64,000 nt of DNA, taken from assembly GCA_009741485.1 (NCBI GenBank), contig CM019238.1, forward strand, positions 9,529,477-9,593,476. The letters are read 5' to 3'. A program made the translations under genes and the position numbers. Below are positions 13,745 to 24,091 of this stretch, in pieces; position 1 is the first letter of the stretch, and each line of letters starts with the position of its first letter. Below the pieces are notes generated by a model. The model ran no database searches. It was not told the origin of the DNA and was given only the letters and a program-made list of their open reading frames with translations. Source of the DNA: Malurus cyaneus samueli. Taxonomy: Eukaryota > Chordata > Aves > Passeriformes > Maluridae.

Positions 13745-13887
13745 ATTTCGCAGGATTTCCCAACACTGGACACTTCAGATTTGGCTGGACAAGGTACTGA
13801 ACCATCTTATCTGGGCTGTGCTTTGCCCAGTAAGGTCAGACCAGATGGTCCTTCAGGTCCATTCCAATCTGAAATTCTAAGATTTGA
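13745..13887 (+). mobile_element. CR1 LINE 3'-end fragment
   Basis: The segment matches the CR1 3' region in order: ACTTCAGATTTGGCTGGACA, then CCATCTTATCTGGGCTGTGC, TTTGCCCAGTAAGGTCAGAC, then CAGATGGTCCTTCAGGTCC and a decayed ATTCTAAGATT tail. It is on the plus strand, 5'-truncated, and has no coding part of ORF2. Tail decay and scattered substitutions suggest an old copy. The left edge is approximate and the element may start up to 50 bases earlier. Confidence 0.88.
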
Positions 13888-15329
13888 TCATCCTGTGATA
13901 TGAATTACCATGCCTGGTGCTAAAACAAAACCACAACAGAAATATCCAAACCCAGCAGAGTAACCCACAGGCCAAATTTCTCCTCCAAGTCCTGTTTCTT
14001 TCTAAAATTAAATGAGTTGCAACAAAACACAAGAATCAACAAGGCAAATTGAGACAAATTTATCCCTCACCTACACAATCCTTTCCTATGGGAAAGGGGT
14101 GCATCTGTTCAGAGTTTTCCCCTTCCACGTCATGCCCTGACTTCCCTCACTGCATCTCTCCCTACTCGCTTCAACTCACTGAGCAAAACAACATCAGTCC
14201 CTGCTGTAAAACCTCACTGATTACCCAGTGCTGCTGATTTTCTGGTTTTTCAGTCCCCTCAATCCAATTAATTCTATTTCTTCTCCCAGCTCAAATGCTC
14301 ATCCTTGCATTTATCTATCCTCACGCTCCATGATCATTGCAGCCTTTATTTCTCTTCACTTGTAGCACTGGAAGAAGCTCCTGGGCTCCTTCCACTGCCT
14401 CTTCCCACTTCTGTCCGATTCTGACTGGCATCAGCCTGCCTCCTCCACAGATATTTTACCATAAAGATCTCTGACTTTGCAAGGGTGAGTGCTTTTTCCT
14501 TCCCTCAGTTTCTCTGATCACATCTTTCCTGCACAGCACAGTGGCTGAGACAGGCAGGATGGAACAGAGGAACTGGATGGAACTGAGGGAGCCAAGGAGG
14601 CTCTGCAGGGGCTGCACTGCTGCTCCTGCTCCTAATTAATGTGCAATCAGACCTTGTTTATTATCATTCTTAAGGACTGTAAAATATGAAGTGGTCTAAG
14701 CAACATGTAGGACACTCCAAACTGGGATCAGCTAACTCCTGGGCAGAAAAAGAGGTTCAATTCTAGGATTTCAGGAAGCTCTCAGAGCTGCACCCAGCTG
14801 AGCCTGCAGCACACACCTGGTGAGAGCAGCTCAAAGAAACCCAGAACAGTCCAGTCACTTGCTCATTAAAGAAGAGCCTGTCACAGTACACATTTTAGTC
14901 CAAATTAAATACACAACTTGAAACTGGGGATTTAAAGTTCTAAAATGGCTCTAAAATTTTTAATCTGTAAAAAATCTGAAGTTAGAAGGGGAGAATTTGC
15001 ATATACAAGCACTAATCTTGCACTCTGGAGCAGAAGACCATATTGCAGAAGTGAAGGCAATTACAAAGGTCTGTCTCCAGAGCATTTTAAGGGGTCCCCA
15101 GAGCATTTTTAGAGTTCCCCTCTTGTTTGCACACTTTCATTGCAAAGCTGAGCTGTTTGACAGCTGATCAAGGGCTCTGAGGGCCATCAGTCCAGGCAGA
15201 GGGATGCCAGTGATTGTTCCACCCCATCAGGAGTCTTGTGCATCCTAAAGCTGAGGAAACAGGGGCCATGGCTGCCAGGGCAAAGCACGAGGTGATGGAG
15301 GGAGACTGCAAATCAGAGGATTGTCTTAC
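13888..15329. other. Non-coding stretch between two CR1 fragments
   Basis: About 1.4 kb of mixed composition with no recognised gene. It contains the exon-like segment 14366-14484 and, at about 15076-15120, an imperfect tandem pair in which CCAGAGCATTTT is followed twice by a short GTCC/GTTCC-type end. Confidence 0.5.
14366..14484 (+). other. Possible untranslated exon bounded by good splice signals
   Basis: A pyrimidine-rich tract (TTTATTTCTCTTCACTTGTAG) that ends at 14365 would serve as a splice acceptor. 119 bases later CAAGG is followed by GTGAGTGC, a near-consensus donor. All three forward frames contain a stop before the donor, so if this is an exon it is non-coding (a lncRNA or UTR) or terminal. 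Such acceptor-donor pairs also occur by chance, and no partner exon is identified. Confidence 0.12.
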
Positions 15330-15509
15330 AGGGCCATAAGGGTGGCTAAGGGCTGGAACAGCCTGCCCAGGGAAGTGAAGGAATCCCCATCCCTGGAAAT
15401 GTTAAAAAAACCTGCAGATTTAACACTTAGTGCTGGACAGCACAGGGTCAGCAGCTGCACTCGATGATCTCAAAGGTCTTTTCCAGCCTGAACAGTTCTG
15501 TGATTCTTC
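15330..15509 (+). mobile_element. CR1 LINE 3'-end fragment
   Basis: Diagnostic CR1 blocks appear in the correct order: AGGGTGGCTAAGGGCTGGAA, CAGCCTGCCCAGGGAAGTGA, ATCCCCATCCCTGGAAATGT, AACACTTAGTGCTGGACAG, then ACTCGATGATCTCAAAGGTC and a GTTCTGTGATTCTT end. It is plus strand and 5'-truncated, with no reverse transcriptase sequence kept. Similarity to the consensus is good, so it is probably younger than the 13.7-kb copy. The left edge is approximate. Confidence 0.93.
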
Positions 15510-18500
15510 GGGAAACTCAAATCCATCTGTGCATCTGCTGTCATGGCAAAGCTGGGTTTTGTATTGTCTACATTCATTCAACTTTTCTTTTTCCTCTCCA
15601 AACAGTCACTCCAGTGAGCTAAGCGGTGGTGGTAAACATGAAAAAATTGCCACTTTCCACAGCAATTTGTCATAAACAGCTTGTAATTATTGCAGGAAGA
15701 ACATGAAGATTGAGTGAGAACAGATTGAGTGAGAAAACACTGTGGATGGTTCAAAAGAAGTACCTGAGAAACTGACACAAAATATGACAAGCTGGAACAA
15801 ACCGTCACGACTTCTAAATTCCATCAGTCTCGTCAGTGATCAGAAGGGATCATGGGAATGGTCCTGGGAACCTTTCTCTCACACTTGAATTTGGTTATTA
15901 AATATAAGATCAGTAGTTTATTAAAGTGCTACTGCTGAATGCCCTATAATGAAAATATTACTCTACTTTTTTGAGGAGTTAGAAAAAACTTGCAAAATGT
16001 TCATTAAAATAGTCATATTTTCTGAGAAATCTCCCATTCCCAACTGAGTTACTAAAGCACTGCTGGTGTGGAGCAGCAGCTGAGTTTTGCATTCAGTTGT
16101 TTTTGCACTTTATACCTTGGTGCTTTCTTCAAGGTTTATTCATCTTTCTGCTTTGTGTATGAGACTGACAATTTTAAAAAACCTGTTTCACATACTAATG
16201 ATGAAAGAACAGAAAAATTAAAAGACCTTCCCTGGGAAAGGTTTTTTTCTAGATTCCCTCCCTTTCAGAAACATTCTAGCAAAAATGCTCACTCTGTCAG
16301 GCAACAGCCTTGAACTCTCTGGTGAAGGCTGAGCCCTCAGAAGCTGAGTCTGGCTGGAGGAAAGGGAGGCACAGGTCAGCCCACAACAGGAAAACCTGGC
16401 AGAGCTCTGAAAGACTTTCATTTATCACATCTAATCAGAGAACTACAAAATGAGTGAATGGCAGCTAATTAAAAAGCAATATGCTCCTGCCCATCCACCC
16501 CAACTGGAAATTTGCGACCCAAAGCTGTGCCCAGCAGCTGCTCCCAGGCCCAAAACGCAGAGAGGGGACAGTGGAGATGAGCCCTGCCATGTTTTTGGAG
16601 AACTGGTGCAAACTGGTGCATCACTTCACTGATTCCTCACAACCCAGACTTGTGGTGTGGCTACTGTGGGAGGGGATGTGAGCCAGACTCTTACTCATTT
16701 CTATTTGCAAGCATGGGTGCATGCGAGTCCAAAACTGCCTCACAGTGAGCTATTTAGAAGAATGAAAAATATGTTTAAGAAAAATGACATTTGAGAAAGT
16801 CACAATCTGTCTGCCAGTTTTTCCTCTTCCTCTATCAATTCACAGCAAATGTCTTATTCACTGCCCATTCTCTGCCTTCTTTTTCTTCTATTCGAGCTTT
16901 CCTTTTTCTTTCAGTCTTTAGAGCATTTAAGGGACTCATCGATTTCCCTATATAACATATTAATCTTTCAATTGCTTTAATATTCGCATCACTGTCGAGA
17001 GCAGAACCTCCTTTGCTGAAGGCTATGGTAGTGCCAGAAAAAAATTTAAATTTAGCTCAGTATATATACATATAAATTCCCTACTTCCCACACACATAAA
17101 AGCAGCACATTCCAGTTGGAAGTTCCTTTAAACTCTTTAATTATACAGGTTATTTAGTCTGGCTCTTTCCTTTCTGATTACTTTTTAACTAAATTAAACG
17201 TCTGCCTCTTGCTGTCCTTTCCACATTAGCAGGCCCATTATTGATTTTTATTATCTTTCCAAAGAGAAGGTTTTGCAGCTGATAGCGATTTACCCTGTAA
17301 GCAGTTCACTTGTGCTGAGGATTCCTGCTGCCTCTGAGGCTGCTGAAGATGGTTCTGCCACAGCTCAGCCGTGCCCAGCACTGCAGCAGGGATCACTGCA
17401 AACATTACACAGCTTGGCATGGGAGAGAAGACAAAAACATAAATGTTCCTGGAGCATAAAGAGCACAATGATGTTGTTTATTTATGAAGCATTCTTGTAC
17501 CAAGATAGCTCTATGGGAAGGTTTGTCATTTACCAGCCAGCTCCCTAAAGAGGTTCCCATTTGCTCTCCAGTCTGCAGTGATGTTTGCAGAAGAGAACGT
17601 GTTGCTTCTTTTCCTTCACTTGCAATAAATGTAGCGGGAAAGCACATAAAAGGAAAGGGAGACAATGAGAGAAACAAAAGTAGAGAGCATTTCAGATAAT
17701 TTTTGGCTTTTTGACAGCCCCAGAGATGACCATGAAGGCACTGACAAAGGATGCTCGAGTCCAGAATTGTGGGGATGGTTGGTCACTGATGCACCAGCTG
17801 GAATCACCTGCAAACAGGGAAAGGAACAATTCCCAACAGCCACAGAGCAGGTTTTCTTTTTTTCTGTTGGGTACATTTGAACCACATAGCAACTTGCTTC
17901 AGTGATAGCTCTTGTTTTTGCTACATTCCTCCCTGAATGCTTCAGAGGCCTGGTTTCTCATTGATTATGCTACTTTCCACTCCCAGCAGCAGCATCAGAG
18001 CAGAGGTATCAGACACTAAAACAAGAAAAAAAGCCTGAAGTGGCAACACTGATTTGTTTTGCCTTTACTTTACACTTTTCCTCAGCTACAGTTCTGAATT
18101 CCCAAAGCACTGCATAAATGGTCAAAACCAGATTTAAGTGAAAACATAAATTGATGATTCAGAAAGAAAGCTGGAGAGGAGCACATTTCAAACAATAATG
18201 CTTTAGAGTGGATTGAGAAAATAACTGCCATTAAAATAAATGCAAAGCCTCCTGACAAGCCTACTAAAAAACCTCCAAAACAGAGAATGCAAGATATTAT
18301 AGGAGATTAAAATTACTGGGAATATACAGCATATTACATTAATTAAGATCTCTGCATTCCTCCCAAGTATCTCTGCACTTGGGAAATAAAAACACATTTC
18401 ACCAATGACTTAAATTATTTTGCAATTTAGGTCTTCACAACTTATGGGGTTTATACAATGGGATGCAAACTTCCCCCTCTAAATTGATATGTTTGAATGC

Positions 18501-21145
18501 AGACTTGTCACTCTCCAAGAGCAGAATCTTCTTTTAAGCTGGGGTAGGGATACCATTTTGATACTCACAGAAATAATTGCAGTTGAATATGGAAATAGTG
18601 GCTTGTAGTTACAAACCACCCATCCAGGCAGTAACTGTAGAGTGAGTATAATGGTATTTGCAAAATCCCACTGCAATTTCCCTGTGGCACCAGGCTCCCA
18701 GATAATGGCCAGAGATGGACAATGCCTGGCAGCCCAGCCAGGGCCCCTTCTGAACACGTGCTGCCCGCAGGACACACAAATCATGGTGATCACAGGATAA
18801 ACAGGCAATGCAACTTTGCTTTTTCTGGAATATATCTGTGTTATCTGTAAAGTCACACTCTCAAACATGTGGCCTGCAAGTACTCTTGTAATTCCCAAGG
18901 AGCTAAAAAAACCCAACTAATATTTCTTCTTCCTGCAGAATTTCTAGAGTGAAAACAAATTCAAAGAAACTTCTTTTAGTGTTTCCTGAGTCACTCAGCT
19001 CATCCTCCCTTGTATCCCTGTACCTTCAGTGCCTCAGTGCAAGGGCTGTGCCATAACTGCCCCTCAGCATGGAACAAACCCAGCAAACACCTGAGGCTGA
19101 GCCCGTTCATCACAGCACAACCTTAGAGAAAGCTGTAGAATTAAGAGTTTTATAACACCCCCAAAACAGATCAGATCAAAGAATGAAATATTGTGGTCTA
19201 TCACCCCACCCTACTGTCTTTATCCACTTCTGTTCCATTATTGTTGGTTTCTTTCCACCATTTCCACACCTTCCCTGGGTTTCATTGGCATGTTGGGCAA
19301 TTTTTCTCTTTTGCTGATACCTGAAAGTTAGACCCTACCTAACCCAGTGGAGCTTTTCTATGTACCCCAGATAAGAACTCACATATTTAAGAATTGTAAT
19401 GTCAAAAGGTTAAAAGCATCACTTTTCAAACACCGACCTTTATGTTGAAGTTAATCTGAACTGACTGGGGGGACTGGGACATGTCCCTGGGTGATTTCAT
19501 AGCAGATCTTCCTTAACTCTGTCACCACCCACCCATCTCCAAAGCAGCTCAGTGCCCCTATTCAGAGCAGTACATTGTTCCCTGGGCCCTCACAAACCTT
19601 GTGCCACATTCAGGCCAGAGGGACAAGACCAAAACAAAGGTACGAGTTTCAAGGGTGGCCTCAAAATGTGGTAGGAAGCTTTTAAAGAATTTTTTTCACT
19701 TGGTACTTGAAATGTTAGAATAAACTAATCTTTAAATTTTGAATCAGATGCATTTTAACGCCTTCTGAGCTATTCTGGGGAAGAAGTCACACTCCACAGG
19801 CAGGTTTTCCTCTACTAGGAGAATTTGCAATGTTGCAAGGTAAAATTGTTTGCCACCTAGCTCTTACTCTTTCATGGAACCTGATTCACAAGACTCTGTT
19901 AGTAACCTTTATTAAAATTGCATCAGTCATCTCCCTTCAAAAGAGACGATGTATGCAGTTTTTCATGCTACACCAAACACTGGAAGAACAAGATAGAGAG
20001 ACACATTTGAATTTACATAAAGATTGCAAGCTGTTGTTCCAAAGTAATTCTGAAGTGGTGTGCCCTGTGTGTAGGCTTTTGATCTGATCACATTTCTGCA
20101 TATTGAGTGTAACATGTTCAAAATCTATAATTGGAGTCTGTTTTCTGAAAAGAGATAAATTGCTTCTTTCTGGTAAAGGAGAAAATTACACATTTCTGGA
20201 CAAGGTCTTCCAGGCCATTTTATTTTCATGTGAATTGAGTCTTTTATTTTATCTAATAGACATTTAGAATTGATTAAAAAATTTAAAAAGAAAGCTTAAA
20301 TACCTTTTCTGGTTTAGAAAGGTTACAGTTTATTAAGCATATATTTTTCTTTGTTATTTTTTTTCCCTGAAGCATAAATGCTGTATTGCACTGCTTACTT
20401 AAGGAGCATTTATATGTTGGGGTTGATGTGTTATTCCAGACCTGCCTGCATCAATTTGCTACTTCTGAAAAACAACTCTATTTCTAGGGTATTCTGGCTA
20501 GGCTCAGTTTTTCTCAGCAGTAGCTCATACTTTCGCTGGTCTATATACTTAAAAGACATTACCACATTTCAGATGGGAACATCATAAGAAAACACTCCCT
20601 GTACAACACTGAACCACCCAATCAATCAATTTCCAGTATTCTCTAGTCTCCACAAACACTGAAATTTCAGAGAAAAAATAACGAAAAAAATGATGGATTT
20701 TGTTTGAGTTAAGTTTTAAGTTTTAGTGTCAATTTTCTCTGGCTGGGCAGATCAATTTTTCTTATGAATTGCTCATGTCCTCTCAGTCCATTTTATTCTA
20801 GAGTGCCTACTTCACAACAAACAACCCACTCAAAGCATTTCACCATTTCTTCTACACCCAAAGAAAGTCAAAAATTTCTCAAGTTTGCTGCCTTTTCATG
20901 AAAACTACAGAGGATTGAGAATCTGAAAGCAGACTTCATGTTCCCACTCTAAAAGTTCAGACTACAAGTGCTGTAATTCTCCAAGCTCTACACCTAACAA
21001 ACCCCAAACAGAAGATGAACAGCCACACCAATATAAAAACACACAAAAGTACGGAATAACAGGAGTCAAATGTGTGAACCCTTCCTAGCCCAGTCTAGCA
21101 AGAAGGAAGTTTAAGATCCTTAAATGTAACCCTTTCATGGCTATT
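15510..21145. other. Unique non-coding DNA
   Basis: About 5.6 kb with no recognised gene or transposon. It includes a 15-bp tandem duplication at 15707-15736 (AGATTGAGTGAGAA twice) and a short duplication of AACTGGTGCA at about 16601-16620. A block near 16890-17035 keeps CpGs in AT-rich sequence. The open frames of up to 145 codons here, mostly overlapping on opposite strands at 17.2-17.9 kb and 18.5-18.9 kb, have no recognisable domain. Confidence 0.55.
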
Positions 21146-21308
21146 GCAAAAACACAAGAAACAACAAACAACAAAACAAACAAAAGAAAAACAACCAACC
21201 AAAAAAAAAAAAAACCTCAAAAAACCAAACCCAAAAAAACCCCCCAAAATACCCAAAACAGAACAAAAAAAAAAAAAACAAAAACAACAGGGGGGAGAGG
21301 AAAAAAAA
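21146..21308. repeat. A/C-rich low-complexity tract, nearly T-free
   Basis: About 160 bases made almost wholly of A and C, with A runs up to 14, and only two T residues. It ends in a short G-run and an A-run. It may be an expanded A-rich tail of an otherwise decayed retroposon, or slippage-generated simple sequence. It translates as a Lys/Thr/Pro low-complexity frame that I do not regard as a gene. Confidence 0.85.
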
Positions 21309-23789
21309 GTACTAGAATAAGATTATTCCCAGCCGAGATTGCTGTAGAGGAAAGCCTTCAACATCTAAAAGCTAAACTAAGTAAACAAAGACATTAATGT
21401 AAGCTAGGTAAAAACAAAAGCGGAAAGAAGCAAGCCGTTAATGTCTCTCTGTGAACTAAGAAAACCCCAGCAAGCACTGAGACATTCAATTTACAGTTTT
21501 ACTAATCTCAAAGTATAACTGCATGTCAAAACTCCAGGTAAATCATACATGAGCACAGAAAATGTGTGCTGTGAGGGCAGAGGAGTGAGACATCAGAGCA
21601 GATGCTGCACTGCATTAGCACTTTCTGGAAACAGCAAATGCTTCTGGATGTTCACAAAGGTGAGGTCCAGCTCCAGGTTGACCCCAGCCTTGATATCTAC
21701 ACCCCTGGTGCTGAAAGCAACCCCTGCACGTGCTCAGGACCCCAGTGATGTTCATCAGTCAGAAGCAGCCTTGTTCAGCAGCAGCATGTTAACATCCTCA
21801 GCATCCTCTGCTTCACCCAGCCCGGATCACAGCAAACCCCATCAAACAGAGGGCTCCACGCCATGCAGCATCTTGTCAAAACATGGTGACCTTTGGCATC
21901 CTCCTCTGAAATGTTCAGATGTTTTTGGGCAGCCAAGCTCTGCAGCTCCTTGTCTAACCATGACCTGAACTGAAGTAACCCCAACCCTTCGGGGCAAGGC
22001 TGCACTAACAGAAGCAGAAAGGGGCTGGAGCCTCCTGGAAACGCTGCCAGCAGCCAGCCTTCAGTGCTAACTTTACTCCCCCTGTGCCCAGAACTGACCC
22101 TACAGCACACTTGCATGTGTCTATCATGTTCAGAAAGCTTTTACCTTCTGAAAAAACTAAAAGGAAATGAAATGACTGACCACGTAATCCAAGGACTAAC
22201 AACTACAGACAAAAGGAGATGGAGAGAACAGGCACCAGGCTCGCAGAGCTCTGATGTTGTTTCACCAGGGACAACTGCTTTGTTCCTGTAAATCACAGCA
22301 CCCACACGGCACCTGCCCGCTGCTCTTCTACACCAGTGCAGCCTGTGAATTCCAGAAAAAAAAGCCACTGTCTGCTCCTTCTAATCACTACAAACAGCCT
22401 CTCCAGTTCTCTGGCTGTCCTTTGAAATGGATGTGCTCTCTTGGAATTGAGGGGATTTTCCTGCCTTTATTTTTCCAAGAGTGAAACAGTTCTGACTCTG
22501 TGAGATGCAGTGAGCTAGCTACAATCTTTGCCTGTTTTCTCCCCTTTGCCTGTTTGCTCCCCTTTTTCTGGCCTATCTTTCAAATGATTATGGTTTGTTC
22601 TCAGGATTTTTGGAGTTACAGTATTGAATAATAAGATGCATAAAAGCAAATGCATGCATGAAAGATAATCAGCATGAGTTTTAAAGAGTAGTATTGATAA
22701 AATTGTATATATGTGTCTGTGTGTTTTGATATATACATATAAATGCATAGACACTTATTAAATGGGCAAATAAAGTAACAGGATACAGTTACTATTTCAA
22801 AAGATCTATTGACAAAATTTTCCATTTTCCCTTAAACACTAGTCTTTTTTATGGGTTTTTATTAAAAGTCAAAGTATACATGTTGACAAAAGAAGCTGCT
22901 GAAAACCAGCAGTTCCTCTTACCCACACTAGTCCAAAAATAAATTTATTCCTGAATCTTGCAATAAAGAGCCTATATAAAATATCCTAACCTCGTGTTTT
23001 TCCTCTTGTACACAGCCTGGAGGTGTTCCTTGCTCAAATGAGTTAAAAGGCAAGAGCTTTACCCATTGGACTCACTGGACAAAAAAGCATGGCACATCTG
23101 TGTGATCAGCTGCAGAAAATACCCTCCTACACAAGAAGTGGAAGCTGGACTGATGGGCTCAGAGGTGTGGGAGAGCAAAAAATAGTATTATTTGGCCTAA
23201 TACATAATTTACAGGCAACAGAATTGTAATAGATCTAAGCTACTCAAGCTATCACAGAAATTGCACTCAAGCACATCTTCAATAAAGAAATATTAAAAAT
23301 TAGAGAAAAAGCAATCTTCTTTTGTGCTTCTCAATTAAGTTGGTATTTGAATATTGGCCTTTATTACATTCTGTTTCCATTATTTCTGAGTGTTAAAAAG
23401 GTCTTTGTTGGCATTGGGGCCGTGATATATGAACTTCAGCTGCTATTCACACTTGGTATCCTGTATATGTCATTCTAACTAATAGGGGAAGCATGAAAAT
23501 CAATATGTCTCAACTAAGAACTAAAACTATCTAAATTGACCTATGACATGCAGCAAAATAAACATTTCTCATCATTTTCTGAAATGGATTCTGCTGTTTT
23601 CAGCTCCACACTAGTTCACACACTGAACATATCTAACATTTACCTAATACCTTTGTAGTGAATAGTAGAATAATTGAACTGTGTCCACTTTAGGACATTT
23701 TAATATTAGACATAAATATATATTTTCCAGCAAAACTAAGAAATAAAGCTACCAGGACCTTAATTTTTGTTGTTTCACACGCTTAAAAA
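21309..23789. other. Non-coding stretch with a GC-richer block at about 21.55-22.1 kb
   Basis: The block at 21549-22116 is clearly richer in G+C than its surroundings and is open over 139 codons on the plus strand and 113 codons on the minus strand in overlapping positions. This is expected when stop codons are rare because of base composition. Neither product resembles a family I know. The rest, to 23.79 kb, is AT-rich unique sequence with TA/TG-rich patches near 22706-22745. Confidence 0.45.
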
Positions 23790-24091
23790 ATTCAGACTTT
23801 GGGATCTCACATTTCATGGTCAAAACCAATGAGCCATCACACAAAGATAGCAGACACTTCTGAAGTTATGGGCTGCCAGCTATAAATTTCCAAATTATAA
23901 CTTCTTAATTCTTTTCTCTTTATGCAACAAGACAAAGGTTGTTCTAGCATAATAATCTAACAGTAATTGATAAAATTGCTTTCTGCATATTTGTCCTTCC
24001 ACAGCTAAACTAGTCTTTGCTCACATTCAGAAGATTTGCCTTGTCTTGAATTTGGAAGTATCTCCTGGGTTCCTCATTCTCATCAAAACTT
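23790..24091 (+). repeat. Left arm of a young inverted duplication, about 300 bp
   Basis: This segment, from ATTCAGACTTTGG to CATCAAAACTT, recurs reverse-complemented at 30725-31018. Aligning by eye gives about 12 substitutions over roughly 283 aligned bases, near 96% identity. This copy has a 14-base insertion (TTATGGGCTGCCAG) that the other lacks. Similarity stops sharply at both ends and no clear target-site duplication flanks it. It lacks TG...CA ends and CR1 blocks. It is probably a copy of an unrecognised interspersed repeat, or else a local inverted duplication. Confidence 0.85.

Noticed and set aside
18479..18916. 145-codon open frame, minus strand
   Set aside because: No domain recognised. 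Overlapping frames on the same strand suggest locally low stop density, not coding.
21137..21397. 86-codon Lys/Thr/Pro-rich frame
   Set aside because: It is the direct translation of the A/C-rich low-complexity tract.
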